Assembly: GCA_021324415.1 (NCBI GenBank)
Contig: JAJPJF010000478.1
Location: 1-48,662, forward strand
DNA length: 48,662 nucleotides
From: Nostocales cyanobacterium Centralia_MAG_434
GTDB lineage: Bacteria; Cyanobacteriota; Cyanobacteriia; Cyanobacteriales; Nostocaceae
Direction of reading: 5' to 3'
Under the pieces are notes generated by a model, which made no database searches, had not been told where the DNA came from, and saw only the letters and a list, made by a program, of their open reading frames with translations. Shown piece by piece: positions 36,169-44,667 of the stretch. Positions within the stretch are counted from its first letter, which is position 1. Each line of letters begins with the position of its first letter. The position numbers and the translations under genes were made by a program.

Positions 36169-36198
36169 CCTTTGTCTTTTGTAACCAACGACCAATGA
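36169..36198. repeat. STRR-like spacer between the Rrf2 gene and cbiB
   Basis: CCTTTGTC/TTTTGTAACC and CCAACGACCAATGA units fill the 30-base gap between the Rrf2 stop and the cbiB start. On the coding strand they place AAAGG directly against the ATG at 36168. Confidence 0.5.
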
Positions 36199-36642
36199 TT
36201 AAACAATAAAACTAGCTTCTTCTCCAAGGGAAGCTTGCCAACTACGAGCATCGTAATAAAGATCTGCCAGAGTAATACTATATAAAGCGTCTTTGAGTTT
36301 TTGATGTAGCCTCTGCCAAAGGCTAAAAGTTACCCAATCTTCAGCTTGTGCAGGTGTTGTTTGGTGATGAGGTAAAGGATCAATAGTTTCACCAACTGCA
36401 TCTAAAATTTCTCCTAAGGATATTTTTACAGGCTCTCGTGCTAATTGGTAGCCACCAATGCTGCCACGAATTGATTTGACTAAACCAGCACGACGCATTT
36501 CTATTAGTAGTTTTTCTAGGTAAGGAGCAGGAATTTCTTGGCGAGAAGCAATCACTCTAGTCGCTACAGGACCATACCCTGGTTGTAAGCTCAAATCTAG
36601 TAACGCCTTAACACTGTAGTGTCCTTTGGTCGTTAATTTCAT
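36199..36642 (-). CDS. Rrf2-family transcriptional regulator without cysteines
   Basis: A 147-residue winged-helix regulator. The family opening KLTTKGHYSVKALLDL, the recognition helix PAPYLEKLLIEMRRAGLV and the wing SIRGSIGGYQLAREP are all clear. The three cysteines that bind the Fe-S cluster in IscR/NsrR are absent; the protein contains no cysteine at all. The corresponding loop is TIDPLPHHQTTPAQAEDW. It should bind DNA without an Fe-S cofactor or sense something else. Its ribosome site AAAGGA lies in a repeat array right before the ATG. Likely co-transcribed with cbiB. Confidence 0.9.
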   Translation of the reverse strand: MKLTTKGHYSVKALLDLSLQPGYGPVATRVIASRQEIPAPYLEKLLIEMRRAGLVKSIRGSIGGYQLAREPVKISLGEILDAVGETIDPLPHHQTTPAQAEDWVTFSLWQRLHQKLKDALYSITLADLYYDARSWQASLGEEASFIV

Positions 36643-37203
36643 ATTTGTCCTTTATCATTTGTGCTTGTCCATTGTCCTTTGTCATTTGTCTTTTCTAACT
36701 AATGACCAATAACTTATGACTAGGGACCGATTTTGCTTATCATCATCATGTACTAATTTTCAAACCCGATAAGTATACAATCTTTTGAGCGAATCGTTAT
36801 AAAACTTAAATAAATTATAGATAGTATAACAGCTAGCTAAAGGCTGCAGCGTAAAATATGAAGTCTCTACTCCAAAAAATCTAGAGATTCAAACAACGAT
36901 ATTTGACGTGAGTATTTTATCTCAGGATGAATTTGAGGACTTTTATCCTGCTTCCTTTTACTTCAAGCCATATCTTTCATCCTTTCTTTGGTCAGTCAGA
37001 AACTATAGCTATCATCATTGCCAGTTGTCTTTCAAATAAAATGTGTCGGCAATATTGGTACCAAAGCAAAAATTCTGCTTGTGGATGTAATATACTTGGC
37101 GCTAGCCCAAATAAATATTAAAAGATTCTGCTCGTATTAGCTCAACCTCAGTTAAAATAAAATCGATTCAACAACTTCAATCATTCGTTTTCGATCTAAG
37201 TTG
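36643..37203. other. Divergent gap, Rrf2 / cyAbrB
   Basis: About 560 bases with no supported gene. The first 80 bases are a TTTGTCC/TTTGTCA STRR array (36644-36725). The rest is AT-rich and should carry divergent promoters. A 64-codon + frame at 36927 has no family features and is rejected. Confidence 0.55.
36644..36725. repeat. STRR array (TTTGTCC / TAATGAC) upstream of the Rrf2 gene
   Basis: Variant units TTTGTCC, TTTATCA, TTTGTGC, TTTGTCA, then CTAACTAATGACC. The array touches the Rrf2 start codon and supplies its Shine-Dalgarno on the minus strand. Confidence 0.7.
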
Positions 37204-37617
37204 ATGGCTAAACAGAAAAAAATTGAACCCCTAGTCGGTGAAGATCTGCTCAAGAAAGTTAAAGAGCTAGAGAACCTAAGCAAAGAAGAAAAAGCGAAAC
37301 AGTGCGGCTACTATACCGTTACCAAAAATGGTATAGAGCGCGTTAACATGATGAAATTCTTAAATGCTCTAATTGATGCAGAGGGCATTCAGTTAGACAG
37401 TGCTCCCAGTGCAAATGGTCGTGGTGGACGTAGTGCTAGCTATAGAATTAGTGTGCAGTCAAACGGTAACCTGTTGATAGGGTCGGCTTATACAAAACAA
37501 ATGAATCTCAAACCAGGAGATGAATTTGTCATTACTTTAGGCAAAAAACACATTCGCCTAAGGCAGGTGGATTCAGAAGACAGAGAAGAATCTGAAGTTA
37601 TGGAAGCAACCGCCTAA
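37204..37617 (+). CDS. cyAbrB-type transcriptional regulator
   Basis: A 137-residue cyanobacterial AbrB homologue, in which the AbrB-like DNA-binding domain is C-terminal (about 75-125: SYRISVQSNGNLLIGSAYTK, then KPGDEFVITLGKKHIRLRQV), preceded by the conserved N-terminal block LLKKVKELENLSKEEKAKQC and CGYYTVTKNGIERVNM. These regulators adjust carbon/nitrogen balance genes and are present in nearly all cyanobacteria as two paralogues. The MAKQ-type start and MMKFLNALIDAEGI segment suggest the cyAbrB2 group, from memory. A TTG immediately before the ATG is ignored. The stop is followed at once by STRR units. Confidence 0.9.
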   Translation: MAKQKKIEPLVGEDLLKKVKELENLSKEEKAKQCGYYTVTKNGIERVNMMKFLNALIDAEGIQLDSAPSANGRGGRSASYRISVQSNGNLLIGSAYTKQMNLKPGDEFVITLGKKHIRLRQVDSEDREESEVMEATA

Positions 37618-37618
37618 C

Positions 37619-37725
37619 CGTCAACAGTCAGCAGTCAACAGTCAACAGTCAGCAGTCAGCAGTCAAAAAGCTAATGACTAATGACTAATGACTAATGACT
37701 AATGACTAATGACTAATAGCTACAT
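37619..37725. repeat. STRR arrays GTCAACA/GTCAGCA and TAATGAC at a convergent junction
   Basis: About six GTCA(A/G)CA heptamers followed by about six TAATGAC heptamers. They run from the stop codon of the cyAbrB gene into the last codons of the CLC gene. Confidence 0.92.
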
Positions 37726-39610
37726 CCTTTTTTATCGAAATTGGTAAGAAATGACGAATTGCCTTGCGCGTTATTGCTACATCACAAGTCAAAGCAATTT
37801 GCTCTTTTTCTAGTAAACCCAAAACTTGATCGAGATTGTCTCGTGCTACAACTGGTAGTTGATGCAAATCTCTACCAGCCATACGGTCTAAAGCATCAGA
37901 TAAAGGTTCATCTACATAAGCATAGAGAAGTTCAGTAGTACATATTTCTGTAAGTGTTTGATTGTATAAACTTTCCTGAACTTCAGGTGGAGAATTAGAG
38001 TAATCTTCCCAAAGAGAAAGGGTACGATTAATGTCTGGTAAAGAAATAATCCCAGTTAATTGCCCAGTTTCATCAATAACTAAAGCACTGTGACAGCGAT
38101 CGCTTGTCATCTCCAATGCCGCATCCAAAATTTTCATAGTTGCTGACAGCTTTTTTGGGCAAGAGTTCATAGCATCTTCTACTAAAATTTGCTCCAAAAG
38201 ATCTGCTCGATCATTTTTCAATGCAGAAAGACCGATTTGCTGAAGATTTGTGTTAGAGTTAGAAGTCGGCTTAATTAACTCCACAATCCAAACACTTAAA
38301 CCTACAGCTGCCATCAAAGGCAAAACAATGCGATAGTCTCTTGTTAATTCGAACAGTAATAAAATTGCTGTTAACGGTGCTCTAACACTTGCTGCCAGCA
38401 CTGCTGCCATTCCAACCATGGCGTAAGCTGGAGGAGCTGCCATAAAATCACTCATAGCTGGAATGGTACGCTCCAATATTTGGGCATAAGCTGCTCCTAA
38501 AGAAGCTCCCAAAAACATAGCTGGTGCAAATAAACCACCAACAAAACCGCTACCAGCACTAATTGCCGTCATGATCAACTTCACCACGAGCAATATAATC
38601 AATAGGTGTAGTGAAAACTCTACATCCTGAAGCATCGCTTCTATAGTTCCATAACCGATGCCCAAAATTTGTGGTAGTTGGAGAGCAACTACACCAACCA
38701 TCAGACCACCAATAACGGGATGAATTGGCTTGTGTATACGTCCTAGCCATCGTAAATAAGGCACTTGCCCATCAAAACAGGCTTTCACAAAACAAATCAA
38801 CTCACCATATACAAGAGAAACCAAACTTGCCCCCAAACCCAAGCCAAGATAAAGAGGCAATTCTAAAGGGCTGCGCACTTGGTAAACAGGTAAGTCGAAA
38901 GCAGGCTGTGCTCCCAGACCAATCTGAGCAACTAACGCCGCAACCACTGCAGCTAACAGCACCACACTAACGGCAGAAGTAGCAAAGGATGTGGCTCCCA
39001 GTACCACCTCTAAGGCAAAAAAGACACCTGCGATCGGTGCATTAAATCCAGCCGCCAAACCAGCAGCCGCTCCAGCACCCAAAAGCAACCGCTGTCGCTC
39101 TTGAGAAACTGGTACAACTTGCGATAACAATACCCCGAAATTTGCACCAACTTCTACACTTGGTCCCTCTGGACCCAGAGAAGCACCACTTCCCAAAGAT
39201 ACTGATGCTGCTAGCATTTTTGTGACTGGTCGTAGTGGCCGCTGAATCTCTCCTTTTTGGGAGGCTGCAATTAGAGATGAAAGTCCCGGACCAAAGTCTT
39301 GGGTGCGCCAGCGCATTAATCCAACGATCAATCCACCAAGCGTAGGAACACATGCTAAAGTCCAGGCACCCCAAACACCGATCACACCCATGAAATTTTC
39401 TAGCATTAAGTGGTGAATCAGCTGGATCAAATAGTGAAATGTGACAACACCCATACCAGTACTACCGCCTATGAGTACTGCCAAAAGCAACACTAAACTT
39501 TCTGGCGATGGTTGAACACGGTTCAGGAGATGAGTTAGACGAACAGAAGGGGTCGGAAAGCCAGCTTGTTCCGTCACCCTCCTCAATTCAGCTGGAGGTA
39601 GGAGAGTCAT
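37706..39610 (-). CDS. CLC chloride channel/transporter with C-terminal CBS pair
   Basis: A 634-residue CLC-family membrane protein. Filter motifs are visible: GSGASLGPEGP with the external gating Glu E148 (numbering from the ATG at 39610), and NAPIAGVFFALEV. The internal proton glutamate of CLC exchangers is valine here (V202, next to E201), as in CLC channels. GSGFVGGLFAPAMFLGA follows. Two CBS domains (about 475-630) may bind nucleotides. A TTG four codons earlier is also possible. The last residues AISH and the stop come from TAATGAC repeats. Chloride transport is likely; channel versus exchanger is open. Confidence 0.92.
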   Translation of the reverse strand: MTLLPPAELRRVTEQAGFPTPSVRLTHLLNRVQPSPESLVLLLAVLIGGSTGMGVVTFHYLIQLIHHLMLENFMGVIGVWGAWTLACVPTLGGLIVGLMRWRTQDFGPGLSSLIAASQKGEIQRPLRPVTKMLAASVSLGSGASLGPEGPSVEVGANFGVLLSQVVPVSQERQRLLLGAGAAAGLAAGFNAPIAGVFFALEVVLGATSFATSAVSVVLLAAVVAALVAQIGLGAQPAFDLPVYQVRSPLELPLYLGLGLGASLVSLVYGELICFVKACFDGQVPYLRWLGRIHKPIHPVIGGLMVGVVALQLPQILGIGYGTIEAMLQDVEFSLHLLIILLVVKLIMTAISAGSGFVGGLFAPAMFLGASLGAAYAQILERTIPAMSDFMAAPPAYAMVGMAAVLAASVRAPLTAILLLFELTRDYRIVLPLMAAVGLSVWIVELIKPTSNSNTNLQQIGLSALKNDRADLLEQILVEDAMNSCPKKLSATMKILDAALEMTSDRCHSALVIDETGQLTGIISLPDINRTLSLWEDYSNSPPEVQESLYNQTLTEICTTELLYAYVDEPLSDALDRMAGRDLHQLPVVARDNLDQVLGLLEKEQIALTCDVAITRKAIRHFLPISIKKDVAISH

Positions 39611-40093
39611 GGAGAGGAGCAAATCTAATAAAAAATTTAAATTTTTATGTCTTACATTTCATTGTGAGTGATCATTTAGCAACCAGACAAGTAGGAAATA
39701 GAAGATGTCATTGCTCTGCAAATTTATTTGATTTAAGAAGCTTTGGTAAAAAAACCACCAATATGCAAATTTTTTGTATGGACAATGCTTAAATGGTAGA
39801 GAATTGATGGTTAATGGTTATAGCTTGGGTTGTTACCGCAAGCTGATCTTTGAGCATAGCAGGGGGTCATCTTTACCAAAAATCTAGCTATACTCATGGT
39901 GCGGCCATTGAACTATTCTTATAGGATGTGAGGATAGGCGTTCTGCCATTCCTCCTGTTATGGGAACATAACAACTGTATTTGTGATTCATGGTTTATAT
40001 TAGACCCTATTGGGTAATTTACGTGTGTGTTGAGTGAGAATTTAGTGTAGCTATTGTAACAGAGCGAGTAAATGGACTAGGCGGACGAGGTAG
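39611..40093. other. Non-coding gap upstream of the zinc-ribbon membrane protein
   Basis: About 480 bases between the divergent CLC gene and the gene at 40094. Only small hairpins were seen (GTTATGGGAACATAAC at 39957-39972; ACCCTATTGGGT near 40002). It must carry promoters but none is convincing by eye. Confidence 0.45.
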
Positions 40094-40480
40094 ATGAATA
40101 CGCACACCTTTGATAATCATTATGTTACTTGCCCAATTTGCCAAAAAAACACCAGGCCAAAGCCAGTGAAGACGTGCATTGGATTGTTTACCTGTCCGTA
40201 TTGTCAGGAACGGCTAGTCGTATGTCAAAGCGGTCATTACGTCCGTGATCCTTTTACCTTAAAACAGATAATGATCTCATCGGCGCTACGTCGTCAAAGC
40301 CGACCTTTAGCTAGGATTATACGAGATTTTGTCATCTTTAAGCGTCCTGTAGTCGCCTTGGTTTTAGGAAGTGCAATTCTCTTGAGTTTAATCACTGTTA
40401 CTGGAAGTGGTACCAACCACGATCTCAAAACTCTCCCAACAACAGAGAAGGTGAAAAAACCAGGAGAAAAATCTCTTTGA
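40094..40480 (+). CDS. Zinc-ribbon protein with one membrane helix, hypothetical
   Basis: A 128-residue protein with a four-cysteine zinc-ribbon-like segment (CPIC near 13-16 and CPYC near 34-37, plus C28 and C44). A basic middle follows (LRRQSRPLARIIRDFVIFKR), then one hydrophobic helix (about 88-103, VVALVLGSAILLSLITV) and a Lys-rich tail. The ribosome site GAGGTAG is good. No family name is recognised. The fold suggests a membrane-tethered metal-binding or nucleic-acid-binding protein. A hairpin follows the stop. Confidence 0.72.
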   Translation: MNTHTFDNHYVTCPICQKNTRPKPVKTCIGLFTCPYCQERLVVCQSGHYVRDPFTLKQIMISSALRRQSRPLARIIRDFVIFKRPVVALVLGSAILLSLITVTGSGTNHDLKTLPTTEKVKKPGEKSL

Positions 40481-40490
40481 ATAGGACTTA

Positions 40491-40531
40491 GAACTACGCC
40501 ACTCTCCTCAAGTCGGGGAGTGGTGTAGTTC
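40491..40531. terminator. Hairpin between convergent genes
   Basis: GAACTACGCCACTCTCC and GGGGAGTGGTGTAGTTC form a 17-bp stem with two imperfect pairs (one a possible wobble) and a short loop, followed by a T-rich but broken tract (CTCTATTCTCGGTTCTTCTTT). Fits a terminator for the gene at 40094 and possibly for the ArnT-like gene on the other strand. Confidence 0.6.
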
Positions 40532-40563
40532 TCTATTCTCGGTTCTTCTTTAACAGGGGAAGG

Positions 40564-42180
40564 CTAGATCTTCTCTTTTGTCACTAGTGTTAATCCAGAT
40601 GCTTGGTCAATGACTATTGCTGAATTGAGGTGGAGCTTTTTGAGTGCAGCTTCATCAAGCAGAAAATAGGATTGTTCTTGAGACTGCCAATGCTTTTGCA
40701 GTTCATCACTAGATGCAGGAATCACAATGCGATCGCTATAAAAATTTAAAGACGGACGTCGATAGGGAAAAGATGTGTAAATTTTTGTTGACTTTGGTGT
40801 TTCCCGTTGAATCATGGTAGCAACTGGCTTAACTGGAAAGGCTTCTCCTAATTCCCAGACCCAGTAGTTAGATTTCATAAGTAGCAACAGTGAAATATAA
40901 GTTCCCCATAAGAGAATTTTTAGAAATTGCTTGTCGCCTTGTCTGACCAAAATAACGGCTAAGGTCATGGTCACAGCGACTGCTGTAAATATGAGTTGCA
41001 AGTCTGGTTTGGGTAGTGTACCCCAACGAAAATAAATTATGCCAGCAGTTGCCACTACAGCCATGATTGATAAGGCGACCACCCAAGAGCGAGGAAAAGA
41101 TGAAGGTGTCGTCGTAAAACTCTCGATTTCTGCAAGTTGAGCACCAAAAGCTAGAGCTAAGCTAGGGTAAATTGGGAAGACGTACCAAGGAAGCTTGGTT
41201 CCCATCAGGGAAATAGCAATGAGATAAACAATGCTCCACACCAGTACAAGTCTTGCCCAGTTTAAGTTGCGATTTTCCCAGGTTAAGCGTAAGCTTTGTG
41301 GCAAAAAAAGTAACCAAGGCCATGTGTACTTAAGAATTTCTAGTAGATAATACCAAGGAGGTTGAGAATGACTCTCAACAGGTGTCCATATACGGCTAAG
41401 AGATTGATCGACTACACCTGTTGAGGTGAAGCTTTGACCATAGTGCGACCACTGCATGTAATACCAAGCAGCCACAGGCGCACTGCCAATCAGAATTGCT
41501 AACCACATATGTCTATTTGTTAGCAATCTTGGTGTATCCCACAACAGAAAAACAAAGGCGATCGCACCTAACAATATGCCCAAAATACTTTTCGTTAGAC
41601 AAATTAGCCCAAAACCTATACCTACTCCCAGGCAGTAACGCAAATCACGCCGTGATCGCAGCACACACAACATCATCACCGTAAAAAAGCAAACAGCTGC
41701 CCCATCTAACATTGCTAAGCGTCCATGACGCACCACTGGTAGCATTGTTAGATAAATTAAGGCACTGTAAATTGCCGCCCACCGCTGGCGAAATATTTCT
41801 CGTGCAATGCAATACAGCAAAGGTACTGAGGTAGCTGTTAACATTGCTCCTGGTAAGCGTGTTGTCCACTCATTCACACCACCTAAAGAGTAAGCCCATG
41901 CAATCAGCAAGTGCATCAACGGTGGTTTATTGTGATAAGGTTCACCCTCCAAAGTTGGGTATAGCCAATGCATTGAACCCACTGGAGCACGCCAAATTTC
42001 ACGAGCCACCTGCGCCACGGTACCTTCATCCCAGTCTCTTAGCGGCAATACACCCAGATTTATAGTAAAAAGTAACGCTGCTGCTAAAAGCAACCCTACA
42101 ATCCATACCCGATCAATTCGTTTGTCCACTACACAATACTGTTTTTCTCTCTGACCTCGAAGAAAGCTCTCTTCTTGCAT
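40564..42180 (-). CDS. ArnT/GT39-type membrane glycosyltransferase
   Basis: A 538-residue protein with roughly ten membrane helices. It has the periplasmic-loop acidic motif LPLRDWDEGTVAQVAREI of the GT39/GT83 (PMT/ArnT) superfamily and the YHNKPPLMHLLIAWAY block just after it. Such enzymes move a sugar from a polyprenyl-phosphate donor to lipid or protein in the periplasm. MGTKLPWYVFPIYPSLALA near 330 matches the conserved KxPWY region. The C-terminal outside domain is small. The acceptor is unknown. Confidence 0.88.
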   Translation of the reverse strand: MQEESFLRGQREKQYCVVDKRIDRVWIVGLLLAAALLFTINLGVLPLRDWDEGTVAQVAREIWRAPVGSMHWLYPTLEGEPYHNKPPLMHLLIAWAYSLGGVNEWTTRLPGAMLTATSVPLLYCIAREIFRQRWAAIYSALIYLTMLPVVRHGRLAMLDGAAVCFFTVMMLCVLRSRRDLRYCLGVGIGFGLICLTKSILGILLGAIAFVFLLWDTPRLLTNRHMWLAILIGSAPVAAWYYMQWSHYGQSFTSTGVVDQSLSRIWTPVESHSQPPWYYLLEILKYTWPWLLFLPQSLRLTWENRNLNWARLVLVWSIVYLIAISLMGTKLPWYVFPIYPSLALAFGAQLAEIESFTTTPSSFPRSWVVALSIMAVVATAGIIYFRWGTLPKPDLQLIFTAVAVTMTLAVILVRQGDKQFLKILLWGTYISLLLLMKSNYWVWELGEAFPVKPVATMIQRETPKSTKIYTSFPYRRPSLNFYSDRIVIPASSDELQKHWQSQEQSYFLLDEAALKKLHLNSAIVIDQASGLTLVTKEKI

Positions 42181-42246
42181 ATTCCGGAACGACCATTTTA
42201 CTTGCTGCTCAGCTCTTTCTTAAGCATTAAAATTTTACAATTTACT

Positions 42247-42330
42247 CGTGAAGGCCATCCTTTGTCCTGTGTCACTATATTCCTAGCCCCCTTGTCCTCC
42301 TTCCCTTCTCTACTCCCCGCTCCCTAATTC
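42247..42330. repeat. STRR-like C-rich tract
   Basis: CCTTTGTCCTGTGTCAC, then CCCCCTTGTCCTCCTTCCC and CTCCCCGCTCCC units between the recombinase-like and ArnT-like genes. Same family as the arrays at 17.7 and 20.7 kb. Confidence 0.65.
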
Positions 42331-42334
42331 AAGC

Positions 42335-43633
42335 CTAAAAAATAAAAATAACCCGTATTTCCCAATTTATGTCTTGACGTATGATCTCAATTTGACGAAT
42401 GAATTCTCGAAAGTAAAATCGTCGTTCTGATTCTGACAAGTCTAACCAAAATTGTGGAATGGACACAGCTTGGGCAACAGAACGTAAATTCACTGGTGGA
42501 AGAGTTGCAAGCTTAGCTTGGAGAGTCGATATTTCTGTACGGAGTTTGTAAGCTCTTAATTTTGCTGTCTCTGGATCTAAAATCCCGCTTTCCTGCAGCG
42601 CGGGTAATTGTTCAAGTATCTGTTGCTGACGGGCGATCGCTTCACTAATATTACTCTTCACCACATCTAACTGTGGAAAATTCATTCCTGCAACGGCAAT
42701 AGGTAGATCACGGCACACTGCTTCAATTGTTTTTTCTAGCACCCTTTGGTAAGGAAGAGCATGACACTTGGGGTCTTGGGTGCAGCTAATAGGACGTAAA
42801 TAAAGATACTCTTTGTCTTTGTTGCGCATTGTGACACGAGTGACTGTCGTGTGTGACTGACATTCACTACAAACGACTAATCCTGCTAGAGAACGTGGAG
42901 CACTAGCAGTGCGAGTTGGTAGCCGACTGTTACGGCGCAAGAGTCGATCAACTTGGGCGGCTTCTTCCCTAGAAATTATAGGAGCATGCGTATCGGAAAT
43001 AATTTCACCATTGTGATAGGCTGTGTCACCACGATACACTGGATTGGTTAGCCAACGGCGACCTGTGGTCACTGAAATTTTTTTGCCATATTTTTTTGCT
43101 AAGTAACGAACTGCTCCTCGCAAAGAACCATACAGGAGAAAGTGTTCAAAAAAATCTTTGACGACTGGAGAAGTACTACGGTCAACGCTATATTTGCTTT
43201 TACCCCGACGATAACCATAGGGAGCTTTGCCAGGTGGAGGTGCAGCTTCAAGACGGTTAAGTGCATGTCCTTTGCGAATGCGACGACTGTGTTGCTGGTG
43301 CTGAATTTCGTATAGCAGTTTTAGCAGGTCAGCACGGGGATTGCTACTGTCTTGAGAAGAGTTGTAAGCCTGCTCAATAGCTATTAGCGTTATCCCCATC
43401 TCTTGGAGTTCGCTAAGGCAATCACTCACTTCCTCTACAGTATCCCCTAGTTCTTCCAAACGGCGGATCAGAATATAGTTGGGTGGTTCAGCCTTGCAAT
43501 CGTTTAATAGTTGTTGTAGTTGCAATCGCTTACCCAAATCTTGATAAATCCGCTCTACCTCCCATCCCCAGTTGGTCGTAGCAGGTGTTGTTTCTATCAA
43601 CGGATCAGTATAAGTGTAGGCAAAGATTTTCAT
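42335..43633 (-). CDS. Serine-recombinase homologue with degenerate catalytic domain
   Basis: A 432-residue protein of large serine recombinase layout: resolvase-like N-terminus (1-110), Recombinase DNA-binding domain (about 135-235, from PPPGKAPYGYRRG to the NPVYRG region), zinc-ribbon region (CSEC, then CTQDPKC) and a coiled-coil C-terminus. The nucleophile motif YxRxS reads YTYTD, so the serine and its arginine are missing. The DRLGR arginine cluster reads LEELGD. Strand exchange by the usual chemistry is therefore not expected. It starts inside the esterase stop codon (ATGA overlap). Related proteins are annotated as recombinase in Nostocales, so it may be a conserved repurposed DNA-binding protein. 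Confidence 0.8.
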   Translation of the reverse strand: MKIFAYTYTDPLIETTPATTNWGWEVERIYQDLGKRLQLQQLLNDCKAEPPNYILIRRLEELGDTVEEVSDCLSELQEMGITLIAIEQAYNSSQDSSNPRADLLKLLYEIQHQQHSRRIRKGHALNRLEAAPPPGKAPYGYRRGKSKYSVDRSTSPVVKDFFEHFLLYGSLRGAVRYLAKKYGKKISVTTGRRWLTNPVYRGDTAYHNGEIISDTHAPIISREEAAQVDRLLRRNSRLPTRTASAPRSLAGLVVCSECQSHTTVTRVTMRNKDKEYLYLRPISCTQDPKCHALPYQRVLEKTIEAVCRDLPIAVAGMNFPQLDVVKSNISEAIARQQQILEQLPALQESGILDPETAKLRAYKLRTEISTLQAKLATLPPVNLRSVAQAVSIPQFWLDLSESERRFYFREFIRQIEIIRQDINWEIRVIFIF

Positions 43634-44667
43634 GAACTAGGTGGTAACGGTCGAGACACTTCTGAGGACGAACCATGGTGTTGAAAAAAGTCCCAGATCG
43701 CCTGACTTGCGTTAAAACCTAGCTGATTATTCACTTGCTTGAGTTGTGGATCTTGAGTAGTACCACCAGGCCAGAAATGTCCACCATCTACTACAGAGAG
43801 TTGTACTACTTCCGCACCACCCATACAACCGGAAAACATAGCTGTTTTTACTTTCAAGCCATCGCTTGAAGTCGCTTGCGCAAGCACTTGGGTTGGAGTT
43901 GCTGATTTACATTGATTGTGAGTTTCCCAGAAGTTTACGGTTTGTGGTACAGAAACGAGCGCTCCTTTTTGCTTAAGGTCGTCGTCACCATCATAATGGA
44001 CATCTTTATCATTTGTACCATTGATCATCAGCATCGATACTGGACTTTGAGGCTGGCACTTCTGTATGAGCCGTGCTGAAAGAGCACCCGCAACAGATGC
44101 AAACGCTGTTATTTTGTCAGGTAGTTTACAGGCAAGAGCTTGCGTAAGAATTGCACCCTTTGAGAAGCCAGTCGCATAGATTCTTTGTGGATCAATATTC
44201 CGAACTTGTTCAAGATGATTAATTAAAGCATTGACAAATAAAACATCATCTACTTTTTTGTTAGGTTTAGCTTTAAAGCTCCATGTATGATTAATGGCAT
44301 CTGGATAAACTACAATAAACCCATTTTTCTCTGCTAAATCATTAAAGCGAGTGACATCAGCGATGGAACGACCGCTACCCTCATCCCCATGAAAAACCAA
44401 AACTAAAGGCATGGGTTGGTCTGGATTATAAGATTTAGGGGTGTAGAGGTAATAGGTACGTGATTGCCCTTGATCAGTTAGCTTTCCATAACTATCACCA
44501 AGAGTGATCTGTTCTTTGGCTTGAGCACTTGGCTTTCCATAACTATCACCGTTAGTCATTTGTGCTTTGGGTACATTGAGTTCCTCGGCTTGTATTGACT
44601 CGCAGGCTGTCACAAGAGTAAGTGAGAGTATGGAGACAAGAATGCGCCTCAAAAGTTGGGGATTCAT
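43630..44667 (-). CDS. PHB-depolymerase/feruloyl-esterase-like lipoprotein
   Basis: A 345-residue alpha/beta hydrolase exported as a lipoprotein. The lipobox is LVTAC with C22. The nucleophile is S169 in GFSKG, the oxyanion region is VFHGDEG near 91-97, and the acid and His are likely in NGTNDKDVHY and DGGHFWPGG. This fits the LpqC/PhaZ-like esterase family, which cleaves ester bonds in poly-hydroxyalkanoates or feruloyl-sugars. A GDSYGK motif is duplicated at 40-45 and 57-62 in the linker after the lipobox. It overlaps the recombinase-like gene by four bases, so the pair is probably co-transcribed. Confidence 0.88.
   Translation of the reverse strand: MNPQLLRRILVSILSLTLVTACESIQAEELNVPKAQMTNGDSYGKPSAQAKEQITLGDSYGKLTDQGQSRTYYLYTPKSYNPDQPMPLVLVFHGDEGSGRSIADVTRFNDLAEKNGFIVVYPDAINHTWSFKAKPNKKVDDVLFVNALINHLEQVRNIDPQRIYATGFSKGAILTQALACKLPDKITAFASVAGALSARLIQKCQPQSPVSMLMINGTNDKDVHYDGDDDLKQKGALVSVPQTVNFWETHNQCKSATPTQVLAQATSSDGLKVKTAMFSGCMGGAEVVQLSVVDGGHFWPGGTTQDPQLKQVNNQLGFNASQAIWDFFQHHGSSSEVSRPLPPSS

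Noticed and set aside
36927-37121. 64-codon frame in the Rrf2/cyAbrB gap
   Set aside because: No ribosome site, odd Phe/Ile/Cys-rich composition and no recognisable domain.
35191-37203. Cobalamin riboswitch near cbiB
   Set aside because: No B12-box-like conserved segment or expected helices were seen upstream of cbiB or the Rrf2 gene.
42335-44667. Integrated mobile element bounded by the recombinase-like gene
   Set aside because: No att-like direct repeats, phage genes or transposase were seen, and the catalytic residues appear lost.
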